Below the pieces are notes generated by a model. It ran no database searches, had not been told where the DNA came from, and saw only the letters and a list, made by a program, of their open reading frames with translations. This document shows positions 8,182 through 16,098 of a stretch of 64,000 nt of DNA, piece after piece. Origin of the DNA: an uncultured Nitrospirota bacterium. GTDB taxonomy: Bacteria > CG2-30-53-67. Position numbers and translations under genes: made by a program. The stretch is from positions 62,001-126,000 of the forward strand of contig CAMYMF010000002.1 of NCBI GenBank assembly GCA_947259355.1, written 5' to 3'. Every line of letters begins with the position of its first letter. Positions within the stretch are counted from its first letter, which is position 1.

Positions 8182-9488
8182 AAGCGGACCACCAGGGTAA
8201 AGAGGAGCGCCGTGATCAGCATGGTGCCGGTGAAGAACCCGTAATAGGCGGCGCCCGCAAGGCTGCTGGTACCATCTTCGTTGAGGATAACGAAATTAAC
8301 AGCGCTGGTGAAGAGGTTCCCCGCGGCCACGGACATCATGAAGAAAGCCATGACAAAGGATTTCATGGTCCGGGGCGCCTGGGTGTAGGAAAACTCCAGG
8401 CAGGTAATGGAGACCATGACCTCCGCGGCGGTCAGCACGACGTAGGTTAGAAGCTGCCAGCCGATATGGGGTACGGCGCCCTGGTCGATGCGGAACTGCA
8501 GCCAGGTGGGAATGGCAAAGGCGCCCGCCGTCAGAAAGAGGCCGATGGCTATCTTGCGCAGTTCGTTCAACGGGAAGATCCGGTGAATGGCTGGATAAAT
8601 CCCGTAGGAGAAGGCCGGAATCAGGAGCATCACAAGCAGCGGGTTGGCCGCCTGTATCTGTGCCGGTAACACTTCGAACCCGAAGATTCTCCGATCCATC
8701 TGCTGCGCCTGGAGCACCCAGGCCGATCCGGTCTGGTCGAAGAGCGCCCAGAACATGGCCACGAAGAGATAAACGATGCAGAGTCTTCCCAGGGCTCGCA
8801 GGCCCGTGCCGCTGAGCGCTTCTCTTACGAACCGCACCCCGCCGGGGGGGATGTGGACGAATTTGTGACGACCCGCCCAGAAGATGAGCGTGGCGGCGCC
8901 CATCAGGACGCCGGGCACACCAAAGGCGACGGAAGCCCCCCGGTGTTCCATGAGCCAGGGGGTCGCCAGCATGGAAAAGAAGGCGCCCAGATTGATGGCA
9001 AAGTAGAACCAGCCGAAGATGCGCGACAGAAGGTGCTGGTTCGTCCGTCCAAACTGATCCCCCACATGGGCAGACACGCACGGTTTGATCCCTCCCGAGC
9101 CGAGCGCGATCAGGCCGAGCCCGATGGCCAGTCCGAGGCGCGTGTGATCCACTGCGAGGGTCAGATGCCCCAGACAGTAAACGAGAGAAAGGGTGATGAT
9201 GGTCCGGTATTTTCCTAGCAATCCATCGGAGATGAGCGCGCCCAGAAGCGGCGTGAAATAGACGGCCGATACAAAGAGGTGAAACCACCCCTTCGCTTCG
9301 GCGTCGCTCATGGGACCCAGGGTGCCCTCCCTGTTGAGCAGATGCTGCGTCATGAAGACTACCAGGATGGCGCGCATCCCGTAGAAGCTGAATCGCTCCG
9401 CACCCTCATTGCCGATGATATACGGGATCCCCGGTGGAACGTTGGGGGACGCGAGGGGTGCGCTTCGATACTCTCTCTTCCGGGCCAA
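8121..9488 (-). CDS. POT/PTR family proton-dependent peptide transporter
   Basis: 455-residue inner-membrane transporter of the major facilitator superfamily that imports di- and tripeptides with protons. The family signature is present: EGAERFSFYGMRA (ExxERFxxYG), then LGALISDGLLGKYRTI and later GIKPCVSAHVGDQF. About 12-14 hydrophobic segments are visible. The start is TTG at 9488 with GAGGGA 10 bases upstream; the family N terminus (PxGIPYIIGNEGAERFSFYG) begins about 17 residues in. It is convergent with the DsrE gene. Substrate may differ from peptides, as in some POT relatives. Confidence 0.9.
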   Translation of the reverse strand: MARKREYRSAPLASPNVPPGIPYIIGNEGAERFSFYGMRAILVVFMTQHLLNREGTLGPMSDAEAKGWFHLFVSAVYFTPLLGALISDGLLGKYRTIITLSLVYCLGHLTLAVDHTRLGLAIGLGLIALGSGGIKPCVSAHVGDQFGRTNQHLLSRIFGWFYFAINLGAFFSMLATPWLMEHRGASVAFGVPGVLMGAATLIFWAGRHKFVHIPPGGVRFVREALSGTGLRALGRLCIVYLFVAMFWALFDQTGSAWVLQAQQMDRRIFGFEVLPAQIQAANPLLVMLLIPAFSYGIYPAIHRIFPLNELRKIAIGLFLTAGAFAIPTWLQFRIDQGAVPHIGWQLLTYVVLTAAEVMVSITCLEFSYTQAPRTMKSFVMAFFMMSVAAGNLFTSAVNFVILNEDGTSSLAGAAYYGFFTGTMLITALLFTLVVRFYRGETHIHEEIPQARPGRD

Positions 9489-9635
9489 GGGCGACTTCCC
9501 TCTGAATGCCGTGGCGCAACAGGCGCCGACAGCCGGGGATCATCCATACCGATCTGTCCAGACTACGCCTCAGGCGTACGCGGGTAAAGAGATTTTTTAG
9601 AAATAGATCGACGTACTGGTGGATTCAAGAATCCG

Positions 9636-10067
9636 TTACAGAAGCTTGTCAAAATCGCCAAACCCTTCGCGCAGGAGCTTGACCAGCGTTTTTGCCACGT
9701 CGGTCCGCAGGGGAAGCCCGCTGAAGCGAAAGAAGTTCGGATCGTAGGGCATGAAGAAGGGGTTGTCCCGAAACCGGCTCAGCCGAAGCCGGTCAAGCAA
9801 TGCATTGTGTGCGCTCAGGCCGTGGGCATCGAGATAGTGCCGGCAGTTCGGCAGCTTGGCGGCAACGTGCAGAACGGGGTGGGTCCCGTTTGCCATGGCC
9901 ACGGGCGAGAGGCAGTGTCGCAACCACCGCCAAAGCGCCTCGGTCAGGGTCCACGAGCCGGCCCCCTCCCACGTTCCCTCGGGACTCAGCGAGAGCATCT
10001 TCGGCTCACGAAGAAGACGCGATAGCGCGTCGCCCAGGGCTTCAATTTTCGGTGGGGGACGACCCAT
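9636..10067 (-). CDS. Hypothetical protein, 143 aa
   Basis: Unrecognised soluble protein. It begins MGRPPPKIEALGDALSRLL and contains WTLTEALWRWLRHC, a Cys/His-bearing middle section (LPNCRHYLDAHGLSAHN), and PFFMPYDPNFFRFSGLPLRTDVAKTLVKLL. Composition and codon use look like a real protein. The start at 10067 has only a weak ribosome binding site, so an alternative start is possible. It lies 75 bases downstream of the DUF1805 gene on the same strand and is probably cotranscribed with it. Confidence 0.55.
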   Translation of the reverse strand: MGRPPPKIEALGDALSRLLREPKMLSLSPEGTWEGAGSWTLTEALWRWLRHCLSPVAMANGTHPVLHVAAKLPNCRHYLDAHGLSAHNALLDRLRLSRFRDNPFFMPYDPNFFRFSGLPLRTDVAKTLVKLLREGFGDFDKLL

Positions 10068-10142
10068 GGTCTCGTTGCTTTGCTGCTGAGCCCCAATATC
10101 GCGCCTGCGCAGGCGTCAGGCCATCGCGAGGCTCCGTGCGGC

Positions 10143-10406
10143 TCAGCGAAGAAGCGCAAGGGCGTCTCGCCCGGACATTCCCGTGCGCAGGCCGAGCGCC
10201 TTGGCCGCCTCGGAGACGGCGTGCAGTGGTGCGGCAAGCATCTCGTCGTGATTCCTGACCCCGGTCACGATTGCGCAGGCCTCGCCGGTTCTGTTGCAAG
10301 TTTCGACATCAATATAGCCACAGGCGAGGAAGCCCTTCGGGGCCTTGACAATGAGCAGGGGCAGCTTCAGGTCGATCCATTCTCTGGCCAGCCCGGACCA
10401 ATCCAT
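10143..10406 (-). CDS. DUF1805 (YunC-like) protein, 87 aa
   Basis: Short conserved protein with the DUF1805 pattern: LPLLIVKAPKGFLACGYIDV, then GEACAIVTGVRNHDEMLAAP, and GMSGRDALALL at the end. ATG at 10406 is preceded by GGGGGGAGGAAAG, an excellent ribosome binding site, which fixes the start. A longer upstream extension of the frame is poor protein-like sequence and overlaps the ferritin gene. Function of the family is unknown. It lies 35 bases after ferritin and likely shares its transcript. Confidence 0.8.
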   Translation of the reverse strand: MDWSGLAREWIDLKLPLLIVKAPKGFLACGYIDVETCNRTGEACAIVTGVRNHDEMLAAPLHAVSEAAKALGLRTGMSGRDALALLR

Positions 10407-10441
10407 CTTTCCTCCCCCCGCGGCCGCGTCGCGTCCCATGT

Positions 10442-10957
10442 TTAGACGGAGATATCCGGCGGTACCGTAAAGGCCCGCGCAGCGAGCTCTTTGTCGATCA
10501 GATAGAGCCCGCTGGGAGCATCCTGATTGAGCTTCAGGTTCTGGATGATCTCGTCCGTCGATGCCTCCTCTTCCACCTGCTCGTCGATGAACCATTTGAG
10601 CAGGCTGCCGGTGGCATGGTCCTTCAATTCCACGGCAAGATCGGCGAGGTGATGGATCCGGCGGGTCACTTCCTGTTCATGTTTCAGCACATCCTCGAAG
10701 GCGTCCAGCGGGGACTTCCATTCGGACGGCGGGGCCTTGATCTGCGACAGGACGACCCGTCCACCGCGGGCCGTGAGGAAGTCATAGAACCGCTTGAAGT
10801 GGGTGATCTCCTCCATCGTCTGGACACGCATCCAGTGGGCAAAGCCCCTGAGGTTGACCTGTTCGAAATGGGCCGACATGGCCAGATAGATGTAGGAGGA
10901 GTAGAGCTCCCAATTCATCTGTTCGTTCAGAGCTTTTGACATTTTGTCGTGCAGCAT
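10442..10957 (-). CDS. ftnA: Non-heme ferritin
   Basis: 171-residue iron-storage protein that oxidises Fe(II) and stores it in a 24-mer shell. The ferritin helices and ferroxidase residues are visible: LNEQMNWELYSSYIYLAM (first Glu), EEITHFKRFYDFL (ExxH pair), and later EQVEEEASTDEI. GGAGGG lies 5 bases before ATG at 10957. A near-consensus promoter is at 11009-11037. The symbol ftnA is given by family; bacterioferritin is excluded by sequence. It heads a small group with DUF1805 and an unknown gene. Confidence 0.93.
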   Translation of the reverse strand: MLHDKMSKALNEQMNWELYSSYIYLAMSAHFEQVNLRGFAHWMRVQTMEEITHFKRFYDFLTARGGRVVLSQIKAPPSEWKSPLDAFEDVLKHEQEVTRRIHHLADLAVELKDHATGSLLKWFIDEQVEEEASTDEIIQNLKLNQDAPSGLYLIDKELAARAFTVPPDISV

Positions 10958-11008
10958 GGTTACCCTCCTTGTGGGGTTTGTCCTTGGCAATATTTGTATC
11001 GCCCTCGG

Positions 11009-11037
11009 ATTATATCGATCGATCCTTGCTTTGACAA
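11009..11037 (-). promoter_or_regulatory. Ferritin promoter
   Basis: On the minus strand TTGTCA (11032-11037), a 17-base spacer, and TATAAT (11009-11014). It lies about 50 bases before the ferritin start. The spacer contains the alternating ATCGATCGAT. Confidence 0.7.
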
Positions 11038-11117
11038 TCGCACCTGCCACTTCCATCCTGGCGCCGCGCTAGACAGCCCCGGATCCTGGGCGGGCGATGC
11101 CCATTGGGGGATGGCGT

Positions 11118-11151
11118 GACGATTGAATCGCCGCGCAATGTCTCAATCGTC
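11118..11151. terminator. Hairpin at the end of the MazG-like gene
   Basis: GACGATTGA (11118-11126) and TCAATCGTC (11143-11151) form a perfect 9-bp stem around a 16-base loop, overlapping the stop codon of the MazG-like gene. There is no T-run, so it may be an mRNA-stabilising or weak terminating structure. Confidence 0.35.
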
Positions 11152-11496
11152 GGTGTACTTGGTCGCACTCCCCCGGACTTTGGCGGCGGGATATTTGGAC
11201 TCATTGTCGGCGATCTTGTGGTGTGCCGCGGCTGCCAGATCGACACCGAGCTTGTCCGCCAAGCGGATCAGGTAGATGAGGATATCGGCCAGCTCCGTCT
11301 CCACCTCCCGGAGCTTTCGATCGGGAAGTGCCGAGCTCTCCCGTTCAGTCAGCCATTGAAAGTGTTCAACCAGCTCAGCGGCTTCCGCAATCAGTGCCAT
11401 GGAGAGGTTCTTGGGGGAATGAAACCGGTCCCACTCCCGCTCCCGGGCGAACCGTCGCAACCGCTCTCTTAATGTGAGCAAAGAATCTTCGTGCAC
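11143..11496 (-). CDS. MazG-like nucleotide pyrophosphohydrolase
   Basis: 117-residue all-alpha NTP pyrophosphatase of the MazG/dCTPase (RS21-C6-like) type, which removes pyrophosphate from non-canonical or excess nucleotides. The metal-binding pattern is intact: EAAELVEHFQW (ExxE) and EVETELADILIYLIRLAD (ExxxE, xxD). The start is GTG at 11496 with AGGAGAGGA upstream. Likely house-cleaning function; the exact nucleotide cannot be told from sequence. It sits between ferritin and dodecin on the same strand. Confidence 0.88.
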   Translation of the reverse strand: MHEDSLLTLRERLRRFAREREWDRFHSPKNLSMALIAEAAELVEHFQWLTERESSALPDRKLREVETELADILIYLIRLADKLGVDLAAAAHHKIADNESKYPAAKVRGSATKYTDD

Positions 11497-11573
11497 ACCC
11501 TAGTCCTCTCCTGGTGCAGGCGCATCTAGGCTCTTGCCCCCGATCATGTGGAATCCTCTCTGATCGTTTTCGA

Positions 11574-11777
11574 TCACCTCTTGAGGATGAATGTGACTTT
11601 CATCCTGACACGGTATTCGGTGATCTTGCCCTTGCTCACCCGCACCTCGTGATCGTGGATCCAGGCACCGGTCACATTTTCCAGGGTCTTGCTGGCCCGC
11701 TTGACTCCGATGCTGACGGCGTCATTGAAGCTTTTCGGGGAGGCCGCTGTAATCTCGGTGACTTTTGCAACAGACAT
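11574..11777 (-). CDS. Dodecin (flavin-binding)
   Basis: 67-residue protein forming a hollow dodecamer that binds flavins. Family features: SVAKVTEITAASPKSFNDAV at the start, ENVTGAWIHDHEVRVSKGKI with the conserved Trp that stacks on the flavin, and YRVRMKVTFIL at the end. AAAGGAG lies 6 bases before ATG at 11777. Proposed roles are flavin storage and protection from photoreduction. Standalone small gene. Confidence 0.93.
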   Translation of the reverse strand: MSVAKVTEITAASPKSFNDAVSIGVKRASKTLENVTGAWIHDHEVRVSKGKITEYRVRMKVTFILKR

Positions 11778-11976
11778 GGGGGTCTCCTTTCTATGAGGGT
11801 TGCTGTATATGTCGCCGGCGCCTTTCGCCGGGCCATTCTCCGATACTAGCTAAGCCGTGATCGGTGGCTCCCTGCCGACCGCATAGGGTGAAAACGCTCA
11901 GATGAACCGCTTCGCATACCCTCACATTTCTGAGAATCATCGTGCCATAGTGGAAATTTGCCAGTGAGGTTGAAAG

Positions 11977-13827
11977 CTAGCCTGTGGCGTCCAGTGTCTT
12001 TGCATGGCCCGTGTGCTGCGGCACCTGAAAGGACCTCAGCTCTTCTTCCGATAGGGTCTCCTTCTCTAGGAGAAGACGGGCCGCCTCTTCTAGCGTGCTT
12101 TGCCGCTCCCGCAGGATCCCCTCGGCCGTCGCAAAGGCCTCGCCAACAATGTCGCGCACGGCGCAATCGATCTCCCGCGCCGTCTCTTCGCTGTACTCCC
12201 GTTCCCGAGGCATGGCCGCGGCGGGGCCGCCCAGGAAGGTGGTCTTTTCCGATTCCAGAGCGGCGTGACCGAGTTTTTCGTACATGCCATACCGGGTCAC
12301 CATGTTTCGTGCAATATCGGTCGCCTTGGCCAAGTCGTCTGCCGCGCCGGTGGAGAGATGGCCGAAGATGATGTGCTCCGCCACGCGGCCGCCCAACAGG
12401 ACGGCCATCTTCTTCTTCAGCTCCTGCCGGGTCATGAGGAAGCGGTCTTCCGTGGGCCGCTGGATCGTGTAGCCCAACGCCCCGATACCGCGGGGGATGA
12501 TGGAGACCTTGTGCACGGGGTCGGTGCCGGGGAGCGACATGGCCACCAAGGCGTGACCCATTTCGTGAGAGGCGACGATCTCCCGTTCCTTCGGATTGAG
12601 CAGACGGTTCTTTTTCTCGAGTCCCGCCACAATCCGCTCCACACCCCCGGTGAAATCATCCAGGGTGACCGCATCCGAGCCTCGCCGCGTCGCCAGGAGG
12701 GCCGCCTCGTTGACGAGATTGGCCAGATCCGCGCCCGAGAAGCCCGGCGTGAGGGCTGCAATCTTTTCGGGGTCCACATCGGGGGCGGCCTTGATTTTCT
12801 TGAGGTGCACCTTGAGAATCTCGATTCGTCCCAGCTTGTCGGGCCGATCGACCAGCACCTGCCGGTCGAAGCGGCCCGCACGGAGCAGCGCCGGGTCGAG
12901 AATCTCCGGCCGGTTCGTGGCGGCCAGCAGTACCAGGCCGGTGGTGGGATCAAAACCGTCCAACTCCACCAGGAGCTGGTTCAGCGTCTGTTCCTTCTCA
13001 TCATGCCCCCCGCCGCCGGGAAAGGCGCCGCGCGCACGACCTAGAGCATCGAGTTCATCGATGAAAATGATGGCCGGCGCCTTCTGTCGGGCCTGTTCGA
13101 AAAGGTCCCGCACACGCGCGGCCCCCACGCCGACGAACATCTCGACGAACTCGGAACCGCTGATGGAGAAGAAAGGAACACTGGCTTCGCCGGCTACAGC
13201 CCGGGCGAGCAAGGTCTTCCCTGTTCCCGGCGGGCCGACCAGGAGAATCCCCTTGGGCAGACGGCCGCCGAGTCGGCCGTGCTGACCGGGTTCCTTGAGA
13301 AACCCGATAACTTCTTTCAGCTCCTCCTTGGCTTCATCGACGCCGGCCACATCCTCGAAGGTTACCTTCGTGTCCTTCTCCATGTAGATCTTGGCTTTGC
13401 TCTTGCCGATGGCAAGAAACCCGCCGCCCATCCCCTGCTTTTCCGCCATCCGGCGGATGAGAAACATCCAGATCGCAACAAACAAGAGAATCGGCAGCAC
13501 CCACGACAGGATGTCCCGAAAGAGGGTGTTCTCCACGACGCCCTTAAACTTGACGTCGTATTTCTCAAGATCTTTGGCAAGATCGGGCTCGACCCGGGTG
13601 GTGATAAAACGGGTCCGTCCGTCGGGAAGTTTTTCCTTGAAGGATCCCGAGATATGGTTGCTGGTGACCGAAATGTCCTCGATCTTGCCCTGCTCCAGGT
13701 AAGACTGGAATTCACTGTAGGCAATGGGCTCCACCTGCCGATACTCCACCCACATCTGTTGGACCCAGAGCACGCCGAATACGGCCAGTACGGCGTACCA
13801 CAGGTGGATCTGATGTTTCTTGTCCAC
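11977..13827 (-). CDS. ftsH: ATP-dependent zinc metalloprotease FtsH
   Basis: 616-residue membrane-anchored AAA+ protease degrading unassembled membrane proteins and regulators. Layout: N-terminal membrane segment ([16 protein letters not shown]), extracytoplasmic domain, second membrane segment ([16 protein letters not shown]), AAA domain with Walker A GPPGTGKT near residue 200 and [13 protein letters not shown] region, and zinc site H421-EMG-H425. The start is GTG at 13827, behind GAGGAG at 7 bases; an upstream TTG in frame lies in the promoter region and is disfavoured. The usual length of FtsH is about 610-650. Confidence 0.96.
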   Translation of the reverse strand: MDKKHQIHLWYAVLAVFGVLWVQQMWVEYRQVEPIAYSEFQSYLEQGKIEDISVTSNHISGSFKEKLPDGRTRFITTRVEPDLAKDLEKYDVKFKGVVENTLFRDILSWVLPILLFVAIWMFLIRRMAEKQGMGGGFLAIGKSKAKIYMEKDTKVTFEDVAGVDEAKEELKEVIGFLKEPGQHGRLGGRLPKGILLVGPPGTGKTLLARAVAGEASVPFFSISGSEFVEMFVGVGAARVRDLFEQARQKAPAIIFIDELDALGRARGAFPGGGGHDEKEQTLNQLLVELDGFDPTTGLVLLAATNRPEILDPALLRAGRFDRQVLVDRPDKLGRIEILKVHLKKIKAAPDVDPEKIAALTPGFSGADLANLVNEAALLATRRGSDAVTLDDFTGGVERIVAGLEKKNRLLNPKEREIVASHEMGHALVAMSLPGTDPVHKVSIIPRGIGALGYTIQRPTEDRFLMTRQELKKKMAVLLGGRVAEHIIFGHLSTGAADDLAKATDIARNMVTRYGMYEKLGHAALESEKTTFLGGPAAAMPREREYSEETAREIDCAVRDIVGEAFATAEGILRERQSTLEEAARLLLEKETLSEEELRSFQVPQHTGHAKTLDATG

Positions 13828-14151
13828 GGCAGATCTCCTCAAGGTATGGGCAATCAATAGCAGGGAGGCGGGCGTCTGTCAAACCACGGCGGCCCTGACC
13901 GCCCCAAATGCCGCGATGCTGAAATCGCTTTCGAGAGGCTCCCCTGACGGGGAGCGGGGAAACCAGGCGTTCAGCGGACAGCTCGTTCCGGCAAGGGTGC
14001 TTCCCTGATGGGCGGAAGGCAGGTGGGCCAAAGGCTCCCCGGCCGGGCATACGGGACACGTACCCGTTTCGGACCCCTCGCAAAATTCCTTGACTAAAGG
14101 AGAGGGCTTGGATTACTTATGACTGAGTGTAATCGATTTGTTGGGGGTGCT
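13828..14151. other. Intergenic region between ftsH and the molybdoenzyme gene
   Basis: About 320 bases between divergent genes. It contains the ftsH promoter, a perfect hairpin at 13938-13955 (7-bp stem GCTCCCC/GGGGAGC with a 4-base loop), and a second copy of GGCTCCCC about 90 bases later that could pair with the same strand. This leaves room for alternative folds in a leader of the molybdoenzyme gene. I do not recognise a known riboswitch. Confidence 0.35.
13854..13882 (-). promoter_or_regulatory. Candidate ftsH promoter
   Basis: On the minus strand TTGACA (13877-13882), a 17-base spacer and TATTGA (13854-13859), ending 26 bases before the GTG start. The -35 box is perfect and the -10 box is weak. 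Confidence 0.5.
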
Positions 14152-15195
14152 ATGGAAAAGCCGATGCGGATCATGACGGAAAAACCGTTGAACGCCGAAA
14201 CGCCGCGAGAGCACTTGCGTTCCTGGATCACGGCGAATGCCGTTTTCTTCGACCGGAACCAGGGGGAGATTCCGGACAAACCGATCGACTTGAACGGGTG
14301 GCGGCTCTCGGTGGCGGGGGAAGTGAAGAAGCCGCTCCTGCTCGGTTTCGATCAGATCCTCGGCATGCCGAAAGATATCGTCTCCAATACCCTGGAGTGT
14401 TCCGGCAACGGCCGCTCGCTGCTCAAGGAGAAAGCGTCGGGGAATCCCTGGACCATCGGTGGGGTGGGCAACGCGGTCTGGGGCGGTGTCTGGCTGAAAG
14501 ATGTGCTGAACCTTAGCGGCGTGAAAAAACGCGGGCGCCACGTGGCCTTTGAAGGGATGGACAAACCGCTGGGGTCGTCCGGGATAAAATTCATCCGGAG
14601 CATTCCCATTGAAAAAGCCTTGAGCTCCACCCTCCTGGGCTATGAGATGAACGGGGAACCGCTGCCCCTCAAGCACGGGTATCCTCTCCGGGCGCTGGCC
14701 CTGGGGTGGACTGGCGCCAATTGCGTCAAATGGCTGCACAGAATCACCTTGCTCGAAAAACCCTTTGAGGGGTTCTTCATGGACAAAGTCTACCGGGTAT
14801 TTCAAAAAGGCGAGGATCCCAAGAGTGGCTCCGTCGTCACGGGACTGCACCTGAAATCGATCATCACCCAACCGGTGCCGAAGGAAACCGTGCCGGCCGG
14901 GCAAATCACGGTCCTCGGGGCGGCCTATGCAGGCGAGGGTCGCGTCCGGCACGTTGAGGTTTCATGGGATGACGCCAAGAGCTGGCATCGGGCATCCTTC
15001 ATCGGTCCCGACGAGCCCTATGCGTGGCGCCAGTGGCAGTATACCTGGAAGGTCAAGAAAAAGGGTGCCTACCGTCTGATGACCCGCGCCACGGATCGCA
15101 GGGGACGCCGGCAGCCGATGCATGCCGCGTGGAATGTGCTCGGCTACGGGAACAACGGTGTCCAAGAACACGCCGTGACAGTGAACATCGCCTGA
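14152..15195 (+). CDS. Molybdopterin-dependent oxidoreductase, sulfite oxidase fold
   Basis: 347-residue enzyme with the sulfite oxidase molybdopterin domain followed by a Mo-co dimerisation domain. The molybdenum-ligating cysteine is C83 in TLECSGNGR. Other family features are GNAVWGGVWLKDVL, GYPLRALALGWTGANCVKWLHRI, and a C-terminal Ig-like region (VRHVEVSWDDAKSWHRA, then RATDRRGRRQPM). No haem domain and no signal peptide are seen, so it is probably cytoplasmic. The start at 14152 follows TTGGGGG; ATG at 14119 is an alternative. Substrate is not evident; sulfite, nitrate or another oxyanion are possible. Confidence 0.88.
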   Translation: MEKPMRIMTEKPLNAETPREHLRSWITANAVFFDRNQGEIPDKPIDLNGWRLSVAGEVKKPLLLGFDQILGMPKDIVSNTLECSGNGRSLLKEKASGNPWTIGGVGNAVWGGVWLKDVLNLSGVKKRGRHVAFEGMDKPLGSSGIKFIRSIPIEKALSSTLLGYEMNGEPLPLKHGYPLRALALGWTGANCVKWLHRITLLEKPFEGFFMDKVYRVFQKGEDPKSGSVVTGLHLKSIITQPVPKETVPAGQITVLGAAYAGEGRVRHVEVSWDDAKSWHRASFIGPDEPYAWRQWQYTWKVKKKGAYRLMTRATDRRGRRQPMHAAWNVLGYGNNGVQEHAVTVNIA

Positions 15196-15503
15196 TAGCC
15201 GATATTCATTTCCGCTTCAGATGCCTTTTCTGGGGTTGAACCAAGCCAACATCAAGCCAACATATTAATGCGGCGGATAGATTTCTCCGAAACGGGCTGA
15301 TTTCTCTGCCTTGATTTCGGTTCAATACCTTCGCCATGACCCGTCGATACCGGCCACAACCTTCCCATCGGTTTTCCCGGCAAGAAGACGGCACGTGTGA
15401 AAGCCGATGTCCCATTTGACGGCCCAGGGACCTGCGATTATCCTTATGATAGGTTTGCCGTTGGATCAGCGATTTCGTATGCCGGCGGCAGAAGGAGACT
15501 GCG

Positions 15504-15749
15504 ATGTTGAAGAAAAGTAGGACCATGACCGATCCGAAGAGCCTTTTCAAGGAACCTCGGTACGTTGTGGCGAATCAAGAACTCTCGGATCAGGAGAAGA
15601 TCACCATACTGGAGAATTGGAAGCTCGATCTCATAGAGCTTCAGAAAGCCACCGAGGAGAATATGCCTGGGACAGGCACGGAAACGGACGCGGTTGGCGA
15701 CGATCTACGCGCGGTGATTGAGGCCCTGAGAATGATCCAGCCGGAGTGA
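15504..15749 (+). CDS. Conserved hypothetical protein, 81 aa
   Basis: Small acidic helical protein: LFKEPRYVVANQELSDQEKITILENWKLD, then ELQKATEENMPGTG and LRAVIEALRMI. The pattern 'VxAxxxLSxxEKxxILxxWxxDxxxLxxAxEExM' recurs in small proteins of unknown function in Proteobacteria. AAGGAG lies 6 bases before ATG at 15504, and a terminator hairpin follows 10 bases after the stop, so it looks like a complete one-gene transcript. Confidence 0.72.
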   Translation: MLKKSRTMTDPKSLFKEPRYVVANQELSDQEKITILENWKLDLIELQKATEENMPGTGTETDAVGDDLRAVIEALRMIQPE

Positions 15750-15758
15750 AGGGTGCGT

Positions 15759-15785
15759 GAAGGCAGGGGAAAAGCTGCCTTCTTT
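15759..15785 (+). terminator. Factor-independent terminator
   Basis: Perfect 8-bp stem GAAGGCAG / CTGCCTTC around an 8-base loop, followed by TTTA, immediately downstream of the 81-residue gene. Confidence 0.7.
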
Positions 15786-15820
15786 AGATAGAAACAAACG
15801 TGGATAGAAAAAGAGTTTGC

Positions 15821-15853
15821 GCCGACAGAGAGTCTGCGGTTCTATCGGCTTTT
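15821..15853 (+). terminator. Second terminator-like hairpin
   Basis: GCCGACAGA pairs with TCTATCGGC with one mismatch, then TTTT. It may back up the preceding terminator. Confidence 0.35.
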
Positions 15854-16098
15854 GCAGCTTTGCCTTCATGCTCTGCCCCATGAGTGGCTGCCGTGTCTAC
15901 GATCTCGGCTAAACTATATGCGGGATGGCTCTGATTCAGAAAAGTGAAAACCGGTGACGCTGGATTCTTCGCTTCGCTACAGTCTCAGACAAAGCCCGTC
16001 AGTGTCTTGCGCTCAATGCTCAACAAAAATGCCGAATGCATCGACCTACACGCGGCTGTTCTGTCTGTGCGTCTGATGCCATGGTCGAAGGGCACGGC

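Larger units (their letters stand above)
15750..16098. other. Intergenic stretch between convergent genes
   Basis: About 350 bases holding two plus-strand hairpins (15759-15785 and 15821-15853). Beyond them I see nothing convincing. A short plus frame near its right end overlaps the diguanylate cyclase and looks spurious. Confidence 0.45.
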
